From Kineosporia babensis (GTDB taxonomy: Bacteria; Actinomycetota; Actinomycetes; Actinomycetales; Kineosporiaceae): DNA of 64,000 nucleotides. The notes beneath the pieces are model-generated. The model saw only the letters and a program-made list of their open reading frames with translations, had not been told where the DNA came from and searched no databases. Where the stretch lies: NCBI RefSeq assembly GCF_021129305.1, contig NZ_JAJOMB010000004.1, positions 310,001 to 374,000 on the forward strand. Direction: 5' to 3'. Positions 18,328-26,714 of the stretch are shown piece after piece. Position 1 is the first letter of the stretch. Each line of letters starts with the position of its first letter. Made by a program: the position numbers and the translations under genes.

Positions 18328-18533
18328 CGGGCGAGACTGCCACAGCGGAGGGATCTTCGTCACAAATCCGGTACAGGTGTTGTCAGAGTGAATGTCGTTG
18401 TGCAGTTCCCGGTTCCGGCGACTCCTCTTCCGGAATCGGCACTGCACCCGGGGGACAATCACGACCTGTCGGGCGTTCGTGATCATGCGGCTGACAACCG
18501 CATCGTGTCCGACGTTCATCGCAGGAGAAAAAC

Positions 18534-19622
18534 GTGGTCTTCAAGAAGATGCTGGGCGCCCTCGGAATCGGCGGCCCGAGCGTCGACACCGTGCTGTCCC
18601 AGCCGGGCGCCCAGCCCGGCGGGATGCTGGCCGGGCAGGTCAACCTCACCGGGGGCAGCACCGATGTGGAGATCGAGCACATCTCCCTCGGCCTCCTCAC
18701 CCGGATGGAACACGGTGAGCAGGACGCCGTGGGTGAGTTCCACCGGATCACCGTGAGCGGCCCGATGCGCCTGGCCGAGGGGCAGAACCTGTCTCTGCCG
18801 TTCCAGTTCGCGCTGCCCTGGGAGACGCCGTTCACCACGGTCTACGGCCAGCAGCTGCACGGCATGGTGATGGGCCTGCGCACCGAGGTGTCGATCGCCA
18901 AGGCCGTGGACAAGGGCGACCTGGACCCGGTGCAGGTGTACCCGCTGCCGGTGCAGCAGCGCATTCTGGACGCCTTCACCCAGCTCGGCTTCGTGTTCAA
19001 GTCGGCCGACCTGGAGATCGGGCAGCTGCACGGGGTGCACCAGAGCCTGCCGTTCTACCAGGAGGTCGAGTACTTCCCGGCCCAGCAGTACGCCGGGATG
19101 ATCAACGAGGTCGAGCTGACCTTCGTCGCCAGCCCGCACTCGGTGCAGGTGGTGCTGGAGTTCGACAAGCGCGGCGGGCTGTTCCGGCCCGGGCAGGACA
19201 GTTTCGGCCGCTACACCGTCTCGCACGGTGACGCCGAGGAGACCGACTGGCTGCAGACCGTGGACGGCTGGATCCAGCAGGCGCTCCAGCAGCGTCAGTC
19301 GATGTTCGGCCAGGGCGCGCCGGGTGGTTACGGGCAGCCGGGTTACGGCCAGGGTGGCTACGGCCAGCCCGGTTACGGTGGCCAGCCCGGCTACGGGCAG
19401 CAGGCCGGTTTCGGTCAGCAGGGTTATGGCCAGCCCGGTTACGGCCACCAGCCCTCGGGCGGCGGAATGGGCTCCGGCATGGCCGGGGTCGCGATGGGTG
19501 CGGTCGGTGGTCTGGCGGCCGGTTACCTGGCCAGCGAGATGATCGACGGCGCCTTCGGCGACGACGAGGAAGAGGGCAGCGACGAGGCCGGAGGCGAGGA
19601 AGAGGCGCCCGAGGAGGAGTAG
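18534..19622 (+). CDS. Spo0M-like sporulation-control protein with GYGQP repeats, glycine zipper and acidic tail
   Basis: 362 residues. Residues 1-250 match the arrestin-like Spo0M/SpoOM family (MVFKKMLGALGIGGPSVDTV start, LPFQFALPWETP, VYPLPVQQRILDAF), known as a regulator of stage 0 sporulation in Bacillus and widespread in actinobacteria. This is followed by a low-complexity region of GYGQPGYG repeats (about 262-305), then a glycine-rich hydrophobic segment (GMAGVAMGAVGGLAAGYLAS) like a glycine-zipper membrane insertion helix, and a Glu/Asp-rich tail. GTG 18534 follows AGGAGA. Divergent from the PAP2 gene; a hairpin follows the stop. Confidence 0.82.
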   Translation: MVFKKMLGALGIGGPSVDTVLSQPGAQPGGMLAGQVNLTGGSTDVEIEHISLGLLTRMEHGEQDAVGEFHRITVSGPMRLAEGQNLSLPFQFALPWETPFTTVYGQQLHGMVMGLRTEVSIAKAVDKGDLDPVQVYPLPVQQRILDAFTQLGFVFKSADLEIGQLHGVHQSLPFYQEVEYFPAQQYAGMINEVELTFVASPHSVQVVLEFDKRGGLFRPGQDSFGRYTVSHGDAEETDWLQTVDGWIQQALQQRQSMFGQGAPGGYGQPGYGQGGYGQPGYGGQPGYGQQAGFGQQGYGQPGYGHQPSGGGMGSGMAGVAMGAVGGLAAGYLASEMIDGAFGDDEEEGSDEAGGEEEAPEEE

Positions 19623-19631
19623 CCGCCTGAG

Positions 19632-19668
19632 TTGATCGGTCCCGGCGATGTCCGCCGGGACCGATCAA
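19632..19668. terminator. Terminator hairpin after the Spo0M-like gene
   Basis: TTGATCGGTCCCGGCG (19632-19647) pairs with CGCCGGGACCGATCAA (19653-19668), loop ATGTC. It lies between convergent genes. Confidence 0.85.
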
Positions 19669-19760
19669 GGCCTACTTGAAGACGCCTGGTCCTTGGGTCA
19701 GAGCCTGAAGACGTGGTGCATCAGTTGGTCTTTCGACCCGCCTTGGCTCAGATGCTGGGT

Positions 19761-20993
19761 TCAGGGCAGCAGACGCCGGTCCGCGTTCAGCGACTTCGGC
19801 AGCTCGATGGTGATCCACTCGTTGTTGTCGGCCTCGGTGGCGCTGCGGCCGGTGGAGAACGGGAAGTTGTTGTCGTTCAGCACGCCGATGGTGTGGTCGT
19901 CGAGGATCACCACGTCCTCGATGGTCTGGAACGGGAAGGTGAAGGTCTTGCCGAAACCGCCCACGCCCTTCGGGTTCGCCACGTTCATCAGGTCCACCAG
20001 CAGCGTCTTGTCCATCGCGCCGTCGCGGTCACGGTCGCGCTTGTCGGCCAGGTAGATCTTCTTGAACTTAGCGGTCGCACCCTGGCCGTTGTCCCGCTCG
20101 ATCACCAGGAAACGGTTGCTGTCCACGGCAATCGCGTCACCGATGGCGTTGGCCGGGTCCTCCAGCTGGTACCTGAACTTCTTGCCGGTGTACTTCTCCT
20201 TGCGCACGTCGAACTCGCTGAACCGCAGCGAGCCGGCCTTGTCCCCGGTCACCGTGCCCTCCAGCAGCGAGTACAGCAGGCGCCCGTCCGGAGACTGGGC
20301 CAGACCCTCGAAACCCTTGCTGCTGCCGAGGTTCGCGGTGGCCCCGGTGCGCTTGGCCGTCTCCGGCGACACCACACCCTCCAGCGCGATCGGGGCCGAG
20401 AGCAGTTTGCCGGTGCGGTCGAAGTGCAGCAGGTACGGCCCGAACTCCTCGCCGATCCAGTAGCTGCCGTCCGGGGTGCGCTGGATCGACTCGACGTCGA
20501 AGTCCGCCCCGGTCAGCACCCGGTCCTCGCGGGTCAGCTTCCATGGCACCTTGCTGTCCGGGTCGCGCAGATTGATCCCGCCCAGGACGTCCACCTGGTT
20601 CTTCGCGAACACCGGGGCAAGGCGGTGGATGCGCAGCAGGAAGTCGCCGGAGTTGGCCTGGTTGCCGTAGCCGTTGTCGGACAGCACGTCGAAGGTGCCG
20701 TCACCGTTGTCCACGATGCCCGAGAAACCCTGCACCGGCTGGTCCGCGAACGGCACGTTGAAGCCGTTGGTCTCACCGGTGATCAGCGAACCGGACGGCT
20801 CGCTGCCCGGCACGAAGGTCCCGGCCGGCAGCGAGGCCCAGCCGGTGAGCGTGGGCTGCTTCACCGGCTTGCTGTCGGTCTTGCCGGCGGTCTTGCTGTC
20901 GGCCTGCGACGCCGCCGCGCCGAGCGCGGTCAGGGACAGCGTGAGGGCCAGCACGCTGGTACCGGTCAAGGCATATCGGACGATTGTTCGCAT
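19761..20993 (-). CDS. Secreted esterase-like phytase-family protein
   Basis: 410 residues with a Sec signal peptide (MRTIVRYALTGTSVLALTLS, cleavage near AASQA). The mature domain is the beta-propeller family annotated as esterase-like activity of phytase: FSGIVDNGDGTFDVLSDNGYG, SYWIGEEFGPYLLHFDRTG and DDHTIGVLNDNNFPFS are its typical blocks. These proteins are thought to act on phosphate or ester substrates outside the cell, but the biochemistry is poorly defined. The coordination-like Asp/Asn-rich loops support metal binding. Monocistronic, leftward. Confidence 0.85.
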   Translation of the reverse strand: MRTIVRYALTGTSVLALTLSLTALGAAASQADSKTAGKTDSKPVKQPTLTGWASLPAGTFVPGSEPSGSLITGETNGFNVPFADQPVQGFSGIVDNGDGTFDVLSDNGYGNQANSGDFLLRIHRLAPVFAKNQVDVLGGINLRDPDSKVPWKLTREDRVLTGADFDVESIQRTPDGSYWIGEEFGPYLLHFDRTGKLLSAPIALEGVVSPETAKRTGATANLGSSKGFEGLAQSPDGRLLYSLLEGTVTGDKAGSLRFSEFDVRKEKYTGKKFRYQLEDPANAIGDAIAVDSNRFLVIERDNGQGATAKFKKIYLADKRDRDRDGAMDKTLLVDLMNVANPKGVGGFGKTFTFPFQTIEDVVILDDHTIGVLNDNNFPFSTGRSATEADNNEWITIELPKSLNADRRLLP

Positions 20994-21187
20994 GCCGCCA
21001 GACGCTAGGGAGGGCGGGTGAAGAGCAGAACACCAACGGCGGACGCGTGGACGTGCGCGGGGGTGCCAGAACCTGAACAGCCGGGCCGGTGACGCGGGTC
21101 ACCTGCCGGTTTGCCCAGGACGGGGTGCCTCTCGCCCGACGGGGAGACCTAGATTGATGACGTCCGTCCCCCGTTGCAAGGAGCGAA

Positions 21188-22048
21188 GTGTCGAGCCCCG
21201 CCGCATTCGTGTCGCCGTTCCCGTTCTCCGACCTCGATGTGCGGATGGTGGTCGCCGACATGGACGGCACCCTGCTCGACGGCAGCGGGCAGATCCCGGA
21301 CGCCTTCTGGCCCCTGCTGGAGCAGATGCAGGAACGGGGCATCGTCTTCGTACCGGCCAGCGGCCGGCAGTACGCCACCCTGGCCCGGCTCTTCGAGCGG
21401 GCTCCGGCCGACACCCCCTTCGTCGCCGAGAACGGCACCTACCTGCTGCGCGAGGGGGCCGAACTGGGCTCCACCACGCTCGGCCGGGCCGTCGTGGTGG
21501 ACGTCATCCAGCACCTACGTGACCTGACCCGGGCAGAGCTCGACCTCGGCGTGGTGCTGTGCGGCAAACGCTCGGCGTACGTGGAGCGTAAGGACGAGGC
21601 GTTCGTCGGCGAGGTGAGCAAGTACTACGCCGCACTGGAGATCGTCGACGACCTGCTGGTCCCGGAGGACGACGTGCTGAAGATCGCGGTGTACGACTTC
21701 GGCGACGCCGAGACCGGGGCCGGCCCCCGGCTGGAGGAGTTCGCGCGGACCGAGCAGGTCGTCATCTCCAACCACCACTGGGTGGACGTGATGGCCGCCG
21801 GAGCGAACAAGGGCGTGGCCGTCGGGCAGCTGCAGCGCAGCCTCGGCATCACCCGCGACCAGACCGTGGCCTTCGGCGACTACCTCAACGACCTGGAGAT
21901 GCTGGACGCCGCCACCTGGTCCTTCGCGATGGCCAACGCGCACCCCGAGGTGCTGGCCCGGGCCGCCGCGATCGCTCCCGCCAACACCGAGCAGGGGCTG
22001 ATCACCACGCTGGAGCAGCTACTGGCCGGAGGCCCCGGAGGGGTCTGA
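21188..22048 (+). CDS. HAD-superfamily phosphatase, Cof/IIB type
   Basis: 286 residues. The haloacid dehalogenase motifs are clear: motif I VVADMDGTLLDG (about residue 20, nucleophile Asp), motif II VPASGRQYATL, the IIB cap in the middle, motif III lysine in GANKGVAVGQL, and motif IV TVAFGDYLNDLEML. Members dephosphorylate small sugar phosphates or cofactors such as FMN or PLP. Cytosolic. GTG 21188 is preceded by AAGGAG. Its last 30 bases overlap the tail of the convergent gene ending at 22019. Confidence 0.9.
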   Translation: MSSPAAFVSPFPFSDLDVRMVVADMDGTLLDGSGQIPDAFWPLLEQMQERGIVFVPASGRQYATLARLFERAPADTPFVAENGTYLLREGAELGSTTLGRAVVVDVIQHLRDLTRAELDLGVVLCGKRSAYVERKDEAFVGEVSKYYAALEIVDDLLVPEDDVLKIAVYDFGDAETGAGPRLEEFARTEQVVISNHHWVDVMAAGANKGVAVGQLQRSLGITRDQTVAFGDYLNDLEMLDAATWSFAMANAHPEVLARAAAIAPANTEQGLITTLEQLLAGGPGGV

Positions 22049-23059
22049 GGCACCGAACTTCGAGCGCAGGAACTCGCCCTGCATGAGCAACTGCTGCTCG
22101 AGGTTGCTGCGGGACGGGCGCCGGACCAGGTCGGCGAGCGCGGTCTCGATCGCGCTCAGCTGGTCGGCGACCTCCTGCACGGCGGGCCGTTCGCGCACCA
22201 GGGCCTGGGTGTCGCGCATGGTCAGGAACGGCTCGAGGGTGTCCGGCAGGTAGCGCTCGACCGTAGCCTGGACCAGGTGCATGCCCTCGGCCTGCAGTTC
22301 GCCCTCGATCAGCCGGACCAGCAGGTCGTCCAGGTGGGCGTCGATCGCCTCCAGAGCGCTCAGCCCGCGCTGGTCCAGCCGGCCGGAGCTCCGGGCTCGC
22401 TGCAGCAGCGCGCGCCGGTCCCGGTCCAGACCGGGCACCTGCTGCGCTGCTCCGCTGCCGACCAGGTCGGCCTGGGTTAGGGCCTCGGCGATTGCCCCGA
22501 TCCGCTCGCGGCCCATCCGGCGGGTGCGGGCGCCGAGCACCACCGAGGCGGTGACCACGCCCGCCACCAGGCCGAGCAGAGCGGCGGCGAGTGGGCCGGT
22601 GATCAGCAGGAACACGCCGATCCAGCCGGCCAGGGCACCTACCGGGACGAGCACGTGCCAGGCCAGGTCCGGTCCGGCCAGCCGGGCCGCCGAGGCGTTG
22701 GCCAGGCTCTGCAGAGCGTCCTGGTAGGCGGTGGAACGCTGGGTCAGGCAGCGGGCCTGGACCACCGGCAGGCGCGGGGTGAGCAGTTCGACATCGGTCC
22801 GGGTGCGGGCCAGATCACGCCGGACCCGCCGGGCCCCGGAGGCCGACACGGCTCCCCGGACCGCCATCTGGGCCACCCGCTCGCGAGTACCGTCCAGCCG
22901 GGTCTCGACCGCGCGGGCCGCGCCGTCGGGGTCGGCGGCCATCAGCGGTCCGGCCACGGTGCGATAGGCCCGTTCGGACACAGCGGGCGCCCGGTCGTAC
23001 ACGACGTCGACCGCACCATCCAGCAGACGGCCCGCCCGTCTCGCCCCCGGCACCGCCAT
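22019..23059 (-). CDS. Conserved membrane protein of unknown function
   Basis: 346 residues starting at ATG 23059, chosen because AGGGGAGG stands four bases upstream. Two hydrophobic helices in the middle (around VLVPVGALAGWIGVFLLITG and LLGLVAGVVTASVVLG) form a hairpin. The flanking N-terminal (1-145) and C-terminal (200-346) parts are charged, helical and Arg/Glu-rich, probably cytoplasmic coiled coils. I recognise no family. It converges on the HAD gene with a 30-base overlap of coding ends. Only a membrane-attached role can be proposed. Confidence 0.7.
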   Translation of the reverse strand: MAVPGARRAGRLLDGAVDVVYDRAPAVSERAYRTVAGPLMAADPDGAARAVETRLDGTRERVAQMAVRGAVSASGARRVRRDLARTRTDVELLTPRLPVVQARCLTQRSTAYQDALQSLANASAARLAGPDLAWHVLVPVGALAGWIGVFLLITGPLAAALLGLVAGVVTASVVLGARTRRMGRERIGAIAEALTQADLVGSGAAQQVPGLDRDRRALLQRARSSGRLDQRGLSALEAIDAHLDDLLVRLIEGELQAEGMHLVQATVERYLPDTLEPFLTMRDTQALVRERPAVQEVADQLSAIETALADLVRRPSRSNLEQQLLMQGEFLRSKFGASDPSGASGQ

Positions 23060-23133
23060 CGAACCTCCCCTTGTGCGCATCCCTGTGCAGTATCCGCCTA
23101 ACCCAACGCACTGGTCGAGGTGAACGTGCCCAC

Positions 23134-23901
23134 TCAAGGCTCCCGAACGTCCATAGGTCCTGATAACCACTCGGCCAGCAACGCAGGATCCGCCACCGCC
23201 GCCCGGGCACCCTCTCGCTCGGCCTCGGACAGCTCCAGTCCGCGCAGCCGGGTGCCGTGCTCAGCCACCGCATCGGTCTTCCCGAGCGCGGTGCAGACCT
23301 CGATCAACCCGGCCAGAGCCACCGCGATCTCACCGACGGACGCCCCCTGCGAGTGCCGCTTCAGGCCCGACTGCAGCGCCCGGGCGGCCGCGAGGTCGTC
23401 GTTCTTGAACTCGCGCAGGATCCGGGCGTTGTCGATGGCCCGGGCCAGCCCGGTGAGGTCCTTCGCGCCGCCGTACTCCAGCTCCAGCGGCTCGTCCCGG
23501 CCGATCACGATGATCGAGTTGCCGTTCGGGTCCATGATCGTGAATCGCGAGGCCCCGGGCCGGAACCGGGTCATCCGGGGCAGTCCTTTGGCCAGCAGCC
23601 TGCCGTGCGCCGCGCGCATCGCGGCGGCGAAAGCGGCGTGGTAGGCGGCGACATCGTCCACCATCACCAGGCAGCCGCCGCTGTTCTCCTCGGCCGGTCT
23701 CACCCCGGCCGCGGCGGTGCCGTAGTGCAGGTCGATACCGCTCCAGCGAAAGGCCAGGTACAGATAGGGTTTGCGCTGCCGGTAGGTCACCGCGAACCCG
23801 AGCGACTCCCAGAAGGCCAGGGTCGTGTCGGCGTCCACGCACGGCAGCAGCGGCACGATGCTCTCGTTGGCGATGATTCCCCGGTTCTCGTCGGTGGTCA
23901 T
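23134..23901 (-). CDS. VOC-family (glyoxalase/bleomycin-resistance fold) protein with C-terminal helical extension
   Basis: 255 residues. The N-terminal 130 residues form a VOC module: VPLLPCVDADTTLAFWESLG, YLYLAFRWSGIDLHYG with the strand-ending His, and FTIMDPNGNSIIVIGRDEP. Such proteins bind small molecules or catalyse metal-dependent reactions. The remaining 110 residues are helical (AAARALQSGLKRHSQGASVG, then LSEAEREGARAAVADPALL), an extension I cannot name. Function unknown; it could be a resistance or detoxification protein. Confidence 0.8.
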   Translation of the reverse strand: MTTDENRGIIANESIVPLLPCVDADTTLAFWESLGFAVTYRQRKPYLYLAFRWSGIDLHYGTAAAGVRPAEENSGGCLVMVDDVAAYHAAFAAAMRAAHGRLLAKGLPRMTRFRPGASRFTIMDPNGNSIIVIGRDEPLELEYGGAKDLTGLARAIDNARILREFKNDDLAAARALQSGLKRHSQGASVGEIAVALAGLIEVCTALGKTDAVAEHGTRLRGLELSEAEREGARAAVADPALLAEWLSGPMDVREP

Positions 23902-23946
23902 GAACTCAGGGTGCCGCTTCTCGCCGCCGGGCGCCTATGAACGCAC

Positions 23947-23977
23947 GGACGGGCCGGGAGGAGTTCCCGGCCCGTCC
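23947..23977 (-). terminator. Terminator hairpin downstream of the lipoprotein gene
   Basis: GGACGGGCCGGGA (23947-23959) pairs with TCCCGGCCCGTCC (23965-23977) with a short loop, just after the stop of the leftward gene ending at 23989. Confidence 0.8.
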
Positions 23978-23988
23978 GGGCTCACGAA

Positions 23989-24657
23989 TCAGGCGTTGAC
24001 CCGGAACTTCGTGGACTTGGTGTCGCTGTACTCCAGGCCGTTGCTGCCCAGGGTGATGCTGCCGCTGCCCTCGCGGCTGATCACGTAGCCCGCGCCGGAC
24101 TTGACGATCTTGAACGCCTGCGTCTTCTTGCTGGTGTCGCACTCCCCGGCCACGATCGGCGAGGGGCTGATCTCGTCGGCGTCGGGCGCCCGCCAGCACA
24201 GCGGGTCGTTCTCGCCGGAGCTGTCGGTGCCCTTGACCTGGTAGAGGTCACCACCCAGGGACTTGAAGGTGAACAGCTGCCGGCCGCTGTCGTCGTCGGT
24301 CATCGACAGGCCCTCGTCCTCCAGGGTCAGGCCGCCCTCGAAACCGTCCACCGGCACGATGGTCGCGCCCTTGCCGCTGGAGGGCAGGCCCGGGTCGCCC
24401 GCGGCGGGCTCGGTGGTCTCTTCGGGGGCCGGCGCCTTGGTGGTCTCGGCCGTGCCCGGCTCCTCGGTGGTGTTCGAGGCTTCGGTCGCTTCGGTGGACT
24501 CCGGCGCTTCGGTGGTGGAAGTGGTGGCGCTGGAGGGGGTCACCTTGGTGACCGTGCCCTCGATCGCGCGCTCGTCCGAGTCGGATCCGCAGGCCGAGGT
24601 GACCAGCGCACCGATGACGAGGATCCCCGCCGCGGTAACTCCCCTGAGCCGTGCCAT
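23989..24657 (-). CDS. Secreted lipoprotein of unknown function
   Basis: 222 residues. The lipobox LVTSAC at about 18-23 directs lipidation. It is followed by a Thr/Glu/Pro/Ala-rich linker (about 40-90) typical of wall-spanning tethers, and then a compact 125-residue domain with two cysteines (PLCWRAPDADE and AGECDTSKK), perhaps a disulfide, and an SGAGYVISREGSGSITLG segment suggestive of a beta-trefoil-like or ricin-B-like fold (uncertain). ATG 24657 has a perfect GAAGGAG. No adjacent partner. Confidence 0.75.
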   Translation of the reverse strand: MARLRGVTAAGILVIGALVTSACGSDSDERAIEGTVTKVTPSSATTSTTEAPESTEATEASNTTEEPGTAETTKAPAPEETTEPAAGDPGLPSSGKGATIVPVDGFEGGLTLEDEGLSMTDDDSGRQLFTFKSLGGDLYQVKGTDSSGENDPLCWRAPDADEISPSPIVAGECDTSKKTQAFKIVKSGAGYVISREGSGSITLGSNGLEYSDTKSTKFRVNA

Positions 24658-24763
24658 GGTTCCAACTCCTTCTCCGTGGTCGCCGCGGTCTCCTCGACCG
24701 CCGTACAGAGAGTGAGATGCGGGCCGGGCGGATTTGGGTCGGAAGAATCTTGGTGACGCCGGT

Positions 24764-24798
24764 CATACCGGGTGGGGCTCCAGGCCCCACCCGGTATG
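24764..24798 (-). terminator. Terminator hairpin for the CocE-type hydrolase gene
   Basis: CATACCGGGTGGGGC (24764-24778) pairs with GCCCCACCCGGTATG (24784-24798), loop TCCAG, directly beyond the stop of the leftward gene ending at 24802. Confidence 0.85.
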
Positions 24799-24801
24799 CG
24801 A

Positions 24802-26604
24802 TCAGCTGCTGGTGCGCGGGCCGAGCGGGAAGGTGCCCGCGCCGACCTCGGTCAGAGTGCGGGTGTACTGCCGCAGGTAGGTGTCCAGGAACGGCGAGCG
24901 GTCGCCCTGCGCGGCCTTGTCGCCCTTGGGGTTCTGCAGCTCCAGGTCCAGCTGGGCCTTGGTCACCCGAATCGTGTTGCCACTGGGCACGTCCCGCCAG
25001 CTGCCGCTGCCGATCGTGCCGATCTGGACGCCGAGCTGGTGGTCCTTCTCGAAGGTCCAGTCGGTGGACTTCAGGTCGAAGCTGACCTTGCCCTTCTTCG
25101 TGATCAGCGCGACGTTCTCGTCGAACATCACCGCGGTACCGTCCGGCGCGACGTCCCACAGTTTCACCATCACGTTGCCGGTGGCCCCGGCGTTGAACGT
25201 GATTCCCGGGGTCGCGGTGATCCGGGTGCGCTGGGTGGCCGGTTTGGACCAGCTGAAGTAGCTGTTCGTGGTGGCGGCCAGCTCAGTGGCGGTGCGGGCG
25301 GCGGACGGCGCCGGGTCGGTGTAGTTCTCCATGTCGAAGCCCTCGTCCCCGGGCGCCGAGCGGGCCGCCAGCGTCGTCGCGGCGCCGTTGTCGAGGTACT
25401 CGCCGTTGGGCAGGCTCGCCGAGAGGGTGGAGGTGTTCTTCGGCCAGGTCGACTGCTCACGCCACTGCCCGGTGTTGTCCTCGACCAGGTAGGCCGGGTC
25501 CTTGACGGCCGGCTTGACGCCCTTCAGGTGCTGGTCGTAGAAGCGCATCACCTCGTCGAAGAACCCGGCGCGGCCCATCAGCAGCTGCCCGGCGCTGTTG
25601 GTCTCGTTGCCGCGCACGTGTTCCCACTGCCCGACCCAGCCGCGCTCGATGCCCTGGTGGTTGTCCAGGAAGAGCTCCATCTCCTCGGGCTTGGTGTTGT
25701 TCTCGATGAAGCCCTGGGTGACGAACAGCGGCGTGTTCGTGCCCTTCGCGTCCTTCGCCAGGTCGCGCTCGCGCCAGTACGCCGACTCCGGATCAGGGTT
25801 GTTGTTGTTCGTCAGGTTGTCGGCCGTGCACTCCGGATGTGCCTGTTCGTAGCGGGCGTTGGCCTTGTACCGGTCGGTGTCGTCGGCCAGCGGCGCCATC
25901 GTGACGATCGAGTTGTAGGCGTTGGGCGTACCGGTCACGTTCGGCCGCGGCACCCCGTTGCTGAACAGGTACGGATACATGTCCCACAGCGGCTCCTGCG
26001 CCACGACCGCCTTCAGCGCGGGCAGTTTCAGGTTGTTCCCGGCCAGTCCGGTGACCGCGTCGTAGGACTTGCCGTACATCCCGACCTTGCCGGTCGACCA
26101 GGGCTGCTTGGCCGCCCACTGCACCGCGGCCTTGATGTCGGCCTGCTCGCCGTCGCCCATCCAGTCCAGGCAGCCGGTGCTGCCGCCGAATCCGCGCAGG
26201 TCGACCATGACGTAGGTGTAGCCCTTGGCGAAAATGTCGGCGCCGCTGGTGAAGTCCTCGAAGCGGGCGGAGGGGCCGGTCTGGGTGAAACCCTCGGGAC
26301 CGGTCTGGCCGGCATGGCTGAAGTACGGCCCGACCGCCAGGATCACCGGCGTCTTCGCCTTGGCCGACAGGCCTTCCGGGCGCAGGACGTCGGCGTGCAG
26401 TTCGACGCCGCTGCCGTCGGAGGAGGGGAAGTACTCCTCGGTCCAGACGGCCCCCTCGGGGACCCGGGGGTTCTCCGCGTGCGTCACCCCGTCCGGGGGC
26501 GCCGCCGTGGTGGCGCTGGCCGTGGCCGTGCTGCTCAGGCCGAGCGATGCAATGGCGACCAGCGCGCCGATGGTCGCGACGGTCGTCCGTTTGCGTGAGT
26601 TCAC
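24802..26604 (-). CDS. Secreted CocE/NonD-family serine hydrolase (S15 X-Pro dipeptidyl-peptidase type)
   Basis: 600 residues with a signal peptide (KRTTVATIGALVAIASLGLS, cleavage near TATASA). An alpha/beta hydrolase with the nucleophile in MYGKSYDAVTG, an acidic-residue segment LFVTQGFIENN where S15 relatives usually have GWND-type Asp, and QWEHVRGNE carrying the likely His. The C-terminal 230 residues form the jelly-roll domain of this superfamily (FSWSKPATQRT onward). Probable peptidase or acyl esterase outside the cell. GTG 26604 follows GGAGG; the frame is open upstream but without such a site. The LacI gene lies just upstream, same direction. Confidence 0.83.
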   Translation of the reverse strand: MNSRKRTTVATIGALVAIASLGLSSTATASATTAAPPDGVTHAENPRVPEGAVWTEEYFPSSDGSGVELHADVLRPEGLSAKAKTPVILAVGPYFSHAGQTGPEGFTQTGPSARFEDFTSGADIFAKGYTYVMVDLRGFGGSTGCLDWMGDGEQADIKAAVQWAAKQPWSTGKVGMYGKSYDAVTGLAGNNLKLPALKAVVAQEPLWDMYPYLFSNGVPRPNVTGTPNAYNSIVTMAPLADDTDRYKANARYEQAHPECTADNLTNNNNPDPESAYWRERDLAKDAKGTNTPLFVTQGFIENNTKPEEMELFLDNHQGIERGWVGQWEHVRGNETNSAGQLLMGRAGFFDEVMRFYDQHLKGVKPAVKDPAYLVEDNTGQWREQSTWPKNTSTLSASLPNGEYLDNGAATTLAARSAPGDEGFDMENYTDPAPSAARTATELAATTNSYFSWSKPATQRTRITATPGITFNAGATGNVMVKLWDVAPDGTAVMFDENVALITKKGKVSFDLKSTDWTFEKDHQLGVQIGTIGSGSWRDVPSGNTIRVTKAQLDLELQNPKGDKAAQGDRSPFLDTYLRQYTRTLTEVGAGTFPLGPRTSS

Positions 26605-26714
26605 CGAACCTCCAGGAGCGATGACATGAACACGTTCCGCGAGCTGACACCGTAACGTGCAGATGTACCTTTTGACCTTTTTGTGGGACATCTCGCTTTG
26701 GGACGGACCTGGGC

